Made by a program: the position numbers and the translations under genes. The notes under the pieces are model-generated. The model searched no databases, was not told the DNA's origin, and saw only the letters and a program-made list of their open reading frames with translations. Below are positions 58,953-64,000 of a stretch of DNA of 64,000 nt, piece by piece (within the stretch, counting starts at the first letter, position 1; each line of letters starts with the position of its first letter). This stretch comes from Zeimonas sp032027205 (GTDB lineage Bacteria; Pseudomonadota; Gammaproteobacteria; Burkholderiales; Burkholderiaceae_E), in assembly GCA_032027205.1 (NCBI GenBank), contig JAVSMN010000001.1, positions 2,217,254 through 2,281,253 on the forward strand, given 5' to 3'.

Positions 58953-60587
58953 ATGGTCCGCCTGTTGGCGTGGCAAACAGCGCAGTCGTTGCTCGGCCCG
59001 CCTTCGCCACTCGGTGAGGCGGAGCCGAACGGAGTCCTTCGCGGGTTCCGCGAGTACGAGACCTACAAGCTTCGCGTAGACGGCGAGGCGGGCGGTCGTC
59101 TCTACATCGATGACATCGAATGCCATCCTTCAGCTGATGAGGCTAATACCTTCCTTTGGCGAACTGAGTTTTACGCCGGCGTTGTAACCGCGGTGTATGC
59201 GCGCAGTGGTCGTCCGATCCTGCGCTTCCAGCTTGAGGTCGCGCCTGATTCACTCAAGTCGAGTGTCGAGACATTTGGGGCCATGCTCGATGAAGTTCGC
59301 CAGCATGATCCGGCGCTACTCCTAGGCAGCACGCCGGCCGGAGCCGCCTTTGGAACCCAATCCCGTCGCGTCGCAAGCCGGCTCGCTGCCATGGTTCGCT
59401 TCGAGCGGTTGAAGCGCTACGGACAGGAGTTCCTCGACGCTGCGGAGCAGGCGGTTTCAGGCGCCCACCAAGCGCTGCAACACGTTAGCCAGCAAGTTCC
59501 GCTCTCAAGAGTGCGGCGTCTTTCGCCGGCCGCATACCGTTCTTCCCGTGTAGTGGCAGCAATCCTGGCTCACGACGTTGAGAGTACTACCGAGGAAGAG
59601 AAGGAACCGTTCATCCGCTCGGTCGTTGTACGAGGTTCGTCCGACACTCCAGCGAACCGCGTGCTCAAGGCCCTGCTGATCCGGTTTCTTTCTATGGCAG
59701 AGCTATCCAGCCGCGACGTTGCCGAGCGAGCCCTTCTTGGCGATGCCAGTGAACAGGAGGTACGTGAGGCTCAACGGCGGAAGACTTTGGAGGAATTGAC
59801 TGCCCGAACGCGGTTGCTCTTGCGATCCGAGCCGTTTCCGCAAGTCGCTCATACAGTGTCGAGCGGTGCCGGGCTGACTCACGTCGCGGTTCTCCCCAAG
59901 TACTCGCGAGCGTTTCGCATCGGTATGCGCGCGCTTCGAAGCGGGTTCGCATCCAGTAGCGAGCACGATGAGCTGCCTTTGGTTCCGACCTACGCTGTGT
60001 ACGAAGCGTGGTGCTTTGTCGCACTTGCGCAGGCCTTCAAGAACTTCCTTGGAATACCAGCTTGGCAGCAACGTTCATGGGGGGGAGGAGCAGGCTCGCC
60101 TCTTCTCGAAACCATCTCGGCGGACTCATGTCTCGCCGGGGAACTGGATGGCAGCCGCCGTTTCTATCTTTTGTTCCAACCAACCTTCCTCAGTGTTAAC
60201 GAGGTAAAGAGTTCGCCGGATGCGTTGGCCCGCAGTGTTTCCGGCCAACGCCGCCCGGACTTCGTCGCAGCAGTTGTCGAAGGTGCTGCTGTGCGGTTTA
60301 TGCCCCTGGATAGCAAGTACAAAGCGAAACCCGCCAACGTTCTAGGAGCGCTCGAGACCGCTCATGTCTATCAGGACTCCCTCCGATTGGCGAATCAGCG
60401 GCCAACGCGCACCCTACTACTTTGCCCGGGAGCTGCCTGCTTGGGGGAGCTACATAACGACACTCACTGGGACAAAGAAGGAATCGGGGTCGTCGCAGAT
60501 GTGCGACCTGGTGGCACAGGAGTCGACACGCTCGTTCGATTTGTGAGCTCGAGACTATGCTCAGAGCGCAAGACGAGCGACGTCTGA
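58953..60587 (+). CDS. DUF2357 / PD-(D/E)XK nuclease, McrC-like partner
   Basis: Probable nuclease subunit driven by the preceding AAA+ protein. The 544-residue product has an N-terminal beta-rich DUF2357-type region (YETYKLRVDGEAGG, FYAGVVTAVYARSGRP) and a helical middle (LSMAELSSRDVAERAL). The C-terminal nuclease core has RRPDFVAAVVEG then FMPLDSKYKAKP, giving the D...DxK pattern of the PD-(D/E)XK fold, followed by HVYQDSLRL. It starts six bases after mcrB, so the two form an operon. Similar two-gene McrB/DUF2357 pairs are known restriction systems. Confidence 0.85.
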   Translation: MVRLLAWQTAQSLLGPPSPLGEAEPNGVLRGFREYETYKLRVDGEAGGRLYIDDIECHPSADEANTFLWRTEFYAGVVTAVYARSGRPILRFQLEVAPDSLKSSVETFGAMLDEVRQHDPALLLGSTPAGAAFGTQSRRVASRLAAMVRFERLKRYGQEFLDAAEQAVSGAHQALQHVSQQVPLSRVRRLSPAAYRSSRVVAAILAHDVESTTEEEKEPFIRSVVVRGSSDTPANRVLKALLIRFLSMAELSSRDVAERALLGDASEQEVREAQRRKTLEELTARTRLLLRSEPFPQVAHTVSSGAGLTHVAVLPKYSRAFRIGMRALRSGFASSSEHDELPLVPTYAVYEAWCFVALAQAFKNFLGIPAWQQRSWGGGAGSPLLETISADSCLAGELDGSRRFYLLFQPTFLSVNEVKSSPDALARSVSGQRRPDFVAAVVEGAAVRFMPLDSKYKAKPANVLGALETAHVYQDSLRLANQRPTRTLLLCPGAACLGELHNDTHWDKEGIGVVADVRPGGTGVDTLVRFVSSRLCSERKTSDV

Positions 60588-60608
60588 ACCGTGAAAGAGT
60601 GTGGATGA

Positions 60609-60911
60609 TCACGGAAGCCACTTATACACATCTACTTCGAGGCGGATCGATCCGCGTTCGGCGGAAGTACGAGGGTTCTTCCCTTCGCGCGCCAAGGAAC
60701 TAACGAGCGCCGCGAGATCCACTGTGCCGTATTCGTCGAAGCCGACAGTCTCGGTGCGCCTCGGCAGCGTCGCCGAAAAGCCGCGAATTTGCTCGGGGGC
60801 AACGTCGGGAAGGCGTCGAGTGGCAAAAATGCGTTCCTCTCGCGCGGCTCGAAACCGACCTTGACTACCCAAAGAAGTCCAAGCGCCGGGGCCTCTCTGC
60901 CGGCCAAGCAA
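60609..60911 (-). CDS. Hypothetical small protein downstream of the 276-residue gene
   Basis: Unrecognised frame of up to 100 residues. Its C-terminal 70 residues (LPDVAPEQIRGFSATLP, VGFDEYGTVDLAALVSSLA, then IRLEVDVYKWLP) look like a genuine folded protein, whereas the first 15 overlap the tail of the upstream gene. The start may be ATG 60911 or TTG 60872. It is either a translationally coupled third gene or the shifted C-terminus of the 276-residue protein. It ends 21 bases from the McrC-like stop. Confidence 0.5.
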   Translation of the reverse strand: MLGRQRGPGAWTSLGSQGRFRAAREERIFATRRLPDVAPEQIRGFSATLPRRTETVGFDEYGTVDLAALVSSLAREGKNPRTSAERGSIRLEVDVYKWLP

Positions 60912-61695
60912 AGCGACGCTTTGGCCAATTAGGCCCCCTGAGCGCGTCGCGTTGGACTCGAAACGCTTTTCCCAGTTGGTCGCCGCGTTCCGTCGCTCTT
61001 GCCATCGCAGTGCTCCAACCCCAGTACCAGTCGGCGGCCGCGATTTCGGTCTTCAGATCGTCCAAGGTCCCTAGCGTCTGGATCAGGAAGGCTGCATATG
61101 CGCGAACGTCGCTCAGTCGCTCAGGCATCAGATCAATGCCAAGTGCCAGGCGTGTGCTCCATCGGGTTTCCTCCAGCCGGCACTCGGCGTCGGCGCAAAG
61201 GCGCGTGTCGACCTTCTCGGCCTGCGACCTCTGCTGATAGGCCATCATGACCTTTGCCTCCGTGCTGTTGCTTTCTGGGTCCTCCAGGAACGCCTCGACA
61301 TGACCAAGTTGTACTTTCAAGAGTTCCGAGGTCGTCGAGATGTCCTCCAAGAATTCCCGTCGCTCGTCTCCTGGAAGCACGCCTTTCATGAGCCGACGAA
61401 CCGCCCAGTAGGGGCCGATCAAGTATTGCCGATCGCGACTTCCGTAAAGGCTTACTTCCGTGATGGGCCGGCCGTCCTGCATTTTAAACGGGGCATCGCA
61501 GGCATTGTTGATCGTGCGAAGTCGTACCGAAAGCTTGCGAGTCGAAAAGGGCGAGCGAGCGTCCGGAGCTTCTGTCTTCGCGAATACGTCTTCAATCTTC
61601 GGAGCGCGCCTCAGCGATTGTCGCGCTCGGTGGTCGACGAGCACTTCGTCGAACTCGAAGGGTTGGTTCAATGCTTCTCGGGTATCACGCGACAC
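60865..61695 (-). CDS. Unrecognised 276-residue protein of the defence island
   Basis: No family recognised. The product is soluble and mostly helical, rich in Arg and Glu: LNQPFEFDEVLVDHRARQSL near the start, YLIGPYWAVRRLMKGVLPGDE, LKVQLGHVEAFLEDPES, and ADWYWGWSTAMARATERGDQ near the end. AAGGAGG stands seven bases ahead of the GTG start complementary to 61693-61695, a clear ribosome site. It lies 66 bases after the split HTH gene on the same strand and probably belongs to its operon. Confidence 0.65.
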   Translation of the reverse strand: MSRDTREALNQPFEFDEVLVDHRARQSLRRAPKIEDVFAKTEAPDARSPFSTRKLSVRLRTINNACDAPFKMQDGRPITEVSLYGSRDRQYLIGPYWAVRRLMKGVLPGDERREFLEDISTTSELLKVQLGHVEAFLEDPESNSTEAKVMMAYQQRSQAEKVDTRLCADAECRLEETRWSTRLALGIDLMPERLSDVRAYAAFLIQTLGTLDDLKTEIAAADWYWGWSTAMARATERGDQLGKAFRVQRDALRGPNWPKRRFAWPAERPRRLDFFG

Positions 61696-61761
61696 TCACT
61701 TACCTCCTTGGAAGGCGGGGGACTTCTCGAAGAACGCACCGAGCGGAATGGCTCATGCGAT

Positions 61762-62268
61762 TTACGGCCCAGCGCCTCCGATGGACTCGACGGGAGTGAA
61801 CTGCCGAGTATGAAGATCGAGTTCGTAGAACCGGACATGGGCAATTGCTGTGAGGAGCCACTCTCGGACGCGCCGGTGCAATGAATGCACGGAATGCGCT
61901 GACCACGGCGCGCGTCGGTATTCGCCTTGCGGGCCTGCGCGCCGACGACGCCTGATATCAACCAAAGTCTCGCCATCGATCGAGGCGAGCGTGATGGACC
62001 GCTCGTCACACGCGAGATGAAGGTGACGTGCCGAGGAACCCACCAGAGAGGCAAGGAGCGCCCTCTTTAGCGTTACCTCCGATCGGTAGAACCTGCTGCG
62101 GCCGCCATTCGCATTGGCCTTGCTGGAAGCGTTACGGAGATCGCGCAGTTCATAGGCGACTGTTGCGTGACTTGGCGGTGACTGAACTCCATTGACGGAT
62201 ACGGAATCGGACAGTCCGAAAGCGAGATCACTGAACCATTCGGCGAAGTTATCGCGCTCCCAGGGGGG
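61762..62268 (-). pseudogene. Shifted C-terminal part of the HTH-domain gene
   Basis: This frame has no start of its own but carries about 165 residues of normal composition: WERDNFAEWFSDLAFGL, TVAYELRDLRNASSKA, FYRSEVTLKRALLASLVGS, HLHLACDERSITLASIDGE and RVREWLLTAIAHVRFYELD. It joins the HTH frame at the G6 tract 62263-62268 (C6 on the coding strand): with five C residues the HTH frame would read LSWLEFTP-WERDNFAEWF without a break. Function unknown. Confidence 0.6.
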
Positions 62269-62788
62269 TGAATTCGAGCCAGGAAAGACCGGTCGGTGTT
62301 CGTTCGACGGGTCGGATCGGCCACCAGCGCGACGCTTCAGGTTCTTCTCGTTCGGACAGCGCCAAAAGAAACTCTGTGTTCGCAATTTCGACGTGCGCCG
62401 CGAAATGCAGTCGCTCGCTCGCCGCGCAAGGTTCGACCGATTCAAGCGCTCTGCGGAACCGAGCGTTAAGCTGGGAGCAGCCTTGAAGCATGGTGCCCTC
62501 GCCGTCGCAGTCGTTCGACTCGAACCACCAGGATCCAAGACGAACATCGTCGTCGCCCGGAACCCCTGTGAGTCGATCCACCGTCGCGCGTAGGTATGCG
62601 GCGAGCACTGACGCGGTGCGAGGACTCGTGATGCCGGTTCGTTCGATACGCTCGTAGATGCTTGTCAGGGACGTGCCTGATTGATCCAGGCTCTTTCGCA
62701 GACATTCGCCCACTTGCTTGAGCGTCAATCCACGTCGTGTTCTGACGTGCCGAAGGGCTTTCGGGCTAAGGACGAGTCTGGATTTCAC
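62249..62788 (-). CDS. XRE-type helix-turn-helix protein, truncated by a frameshift
   Basis: DNA-binding protein whose N-terminal 75 residues have an XRE pattern: SPKALRHVRTRRGLTLKQVGE, TSLTSIYERIERTGI, ASVLAAYLRATVDRLTGVP. The following part (DDDVRLGSWWFESNDCDGEG and FAAHVEIANTEFLLALSERE) is unrecognised. The product as read is 179 residues ending four codons after a C6 tract, and the lost part continues in another frame to 61762, so the intact protein would be about 340 residues. The start is a GTG with no clear ribosome site. It could control this module or the neighbouring operons. Confidence 0.65.
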   Translation of the reverse strand: MKSRLVLSPKALRHVRTRRGLTLKQVGECLRKSLDQSGTSLTSIYERIERTGITSPRTASVLAAYLRATVDRLTGVPGDDDVRLGSWWFESNDCDGEGTMLQGCSQLNARFRRALESVEPCAASERLHFAAHVEIANTEFLLALSEREEPEASRWWPIRPVERTPTGLSWLEFTPLGAR

Positions 62789-63169
62789 GATCGGGCCGCG
62801 CGGTCACTTGCAGGACGGATCGTAGGACGCAGAACGTTGTAAACAATTCAACTATTACAGCATCATTTTTATGCCGTAGGTGCTCGCGTGACGACTGCGG
62901 GCCTGCGTTCGGCCCTATGCAGGGCGATGACTCGTTGAAGTCCTGTGGCGATCGCCCCCGCCCAGCGACAGCGGGGCGGCCAAGGAACGGGGGAACAGTT
63001 TCGGCTGCGACGCTTGAATCCTTAGCTCGCGGCTCATTGCTGTCGGGTTTTCGCATTCATCTGAATGACGATGCTGCCCTATCCTCGCCGGAGCCGTTCG
63101 GATCTCGTGCTCGGGACTGTTTGTGCGCATCCGGGGCGTCGTTCTCGATCAGTTGTTCTTCCGACCGCG
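62789..63169. other. Intergenic region with no gene recognised
   Basis: 381 bases between the HTH gene and the TetR gene. The part next to the HTH gene (62840-62875) is AT-rich and includes GTTGTAAACAA and a facing TTGAATTGTTTACAAC-like pattern that may hold its promoter. The rest is GC-rich and shows only short spurious frames. Confidence 0.4.
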
Positions 63170-63931
63170 TTACGCGGTGTTTCCCCGTCGATTGCATGTG
63201 GACGCACGGGCGCCTCGCTCCCGTTCCCCGCGCGTTCGTTCCCGATCGTCCTGCGTAGCTTTTTGAGGTTGTACGCTCGGTGTGATCGTGGAGCCGTACA
63301 GCCGGTTTGCGCCGTCTTGACGCGCGTGCTGCGATGCGAGGCCCCCGCAGAGCAACAGTGCGACGGCCTCAGCAATTTCGGCCACGCCCCATTCACCGTT
63401 CGGCCGATGCCACTTCGTGACCCAGTTCGAAGCGCCCAGTATGCAGAAGACGGCGAATTTCGGATCGCACGCGGTGATGCTACCGTCATCGAGCCCGCTC
63501 CGTATGATCGACTGTAGCTTGCGTTCGAATCGAGTCCGTTTCTTAATGACCGTGGCAAGTTGCTCGTCGTTCAGAGAGCGTTCCTCGAGAATCACGACGC
63601 TGAAGCTCGTGTCGCAGATGATCGACGTCGTGTAGTCGATGATCGTGCGCCTGAGTTGCTCGAGCCCCGTGAGTTCGGGGTCGGAGCAAACCGCCGCGAT
63701 CGCTTGGTCCGCTGCGACGAGATGGCACTGGTAGAGCAGATCCTGCTTGTTCTTCACGTAGTAATACAGGGTCGCCTTCGAAATACCTAGCTGACGAGCC
63801 ACGTCGTCGAGGGACGTGCCGTGGTAGCCCTTGCGACGGAACTCAGCGGAAGCGACTTGATAGAGCATTTCGCGTTTCAGATCGCGCTGCTGCTCGGGGT
63901 TCAGGGAGGGGGTCTTCCATCGCGTGGCCAT
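63170..63931 (-). CDS. TetR/AcrR family transcriptional regulator
   Basis: DNA-binding repressor. The 253-residue product has the TetR helix-turn-helix at about residues 15-60: EMLYQVASAEFRRKGYHGTS, LDDVARQLGISKATLYYYVK and NKQDLLYQCH. The ligand domain resembles regulators of fatty-acid or acyl-CoA genes (LEQLRRTIIDYTTSI, FCILGASNWVTKWHRPNGEW). About 45 residues of Arg/Thr-rich tail follow the usual end (LLLCGGLA), perhaps from a lost stop codon. The ATG at 63931 is preferred to one eight codons upstream. Target genes probably lie beyond the window. Confidence 0.88.
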   Translation of the reverse strand: MATRWKTPSLNPEQQRDLKREMLYQVASAEFRRKGYHGTSLDDVARQLGISKATLYYYVKNKQDLLYQCHLVAADQAIAAVCSDPELTGLEQLRRTIIDYTTSIICDTSFSVVILEERSLNDEQLATVIKKRTRFERKLQSIIRSGLDDGSITACDPKFAVFCILGASNWVTKWHRPNGEWGVAEIAEAVALLLCGGLASQHARQDGANRLYGSTITPSVQPQKATQDDRERTRGERERGARASTCNRRGNTA

Positions 63932-64000
63932 AGGTCTCTCGCAGGCGCAGGGCATTGAATGGCAGCCTCATCGCTCGGCGGTGGGCCGACTCTCATTGTG

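Noticed and set aside
62269..62547. Start at 62547 for the frame that ends at 61762
   Set aside because: The first 90 residues would be the HTH gene read out of frame with no protein-like character; the frame becomes credible only after the G6 tract.

Overview
The window is GC-rich DNA with bacterial gene density, short intergenic gaps and many ATGA/GTGA stop-start overlaps. Gene content (clade-I-type nos genes, NnrS, TRAP transporters, PcaF, a second FtsH, PCuAC copper chaperone) points to a denitrifying betaproteobacterium, probably Burkholderiales or Rhodocyclales. No rRNA, tRNA, CRISPR array, integrase or intact insertion sequence was seen.

Layout. (1) 1-9.1 kb: a nitrous oxide reductase cluster in the order nosZ(partial)-nosD-F-Y-L-X, then nosR after a GC-rich gap. 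(2) 9.2-16.2 kb: AmpG-type permease, VOC protein, a three-gene TRAP transporter whose small permease is fused to a TM2 domain and coiled coil, and a PcaF-type thiolase. (3) 16.4-22 kb: Hsp20, a small HMA metal chaperone, a DUF302-like protein, nnrS behind a strong NsrR-like palindrome, and the copper-related genes pcuC and DUF2946, next to an MFS permease. (4) 22-36 kb: core and housekeeping functions (FMN reductase, EamA exporter, DUF488, cupin, YhhN, sterol-desaturase-like protein, pirin, FtsH, glyoxalase II, TetR with P-type ATPase, divergent pyrophosphatase, glutathionyl-hydroquinone reductase). (5) 36.2-45.3 kb: composition shifts to lower GC and remnants appear (a livH fragment). A second TRAP transporter with an amidohydrolase follows, then an electron-transfer set: a TsdA-like dihaem cytochrome, a single-haem cytochrome fused to a probable outer-membrane barrel, and a c4-like dihaem lipoprotein. 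(6) 45.3-62.8 kb: a defence island. It starts with a broken SDR gene, then a complete type I Wadjet system (jetABCD, minus strand), a three-gene operon (PPP-type metallophosphatase, TY-Chap/YbjN-like protein, ADP-ribosylglycohydrolase), an McrB-type AAA+ protein with a DUF2357/PD-(D/E)XK nuclease, and an opposing set of unrecognised genes headed by an XRE-type HTH gene that is split by a frameshift at a G6 tract. (7) A TetR regulator closes the window.

How the genes fit together. NosZ reduces N2O and needs copper delivered by NosDFY and NosL, and electron input through NosR, whose FMN is attached by the ApbE-like NosX. PcuC, DUF2946 and the HMA chaperone may support copper supply, and NnrS with an NsrR site ties the region to nitric oxide sensing. 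The best candidate for an undescribed system is the phosphatase/TY-Chap/ADP-ribosylglycohydrolase operon at 53.9-56.6 kb. Its promoter overlaps three evenly spaced CACTA/TAGTG half-sites, and it sits between two known defence systems. The unrecognised minus-strand module at 60.6-62.8 kb is second.
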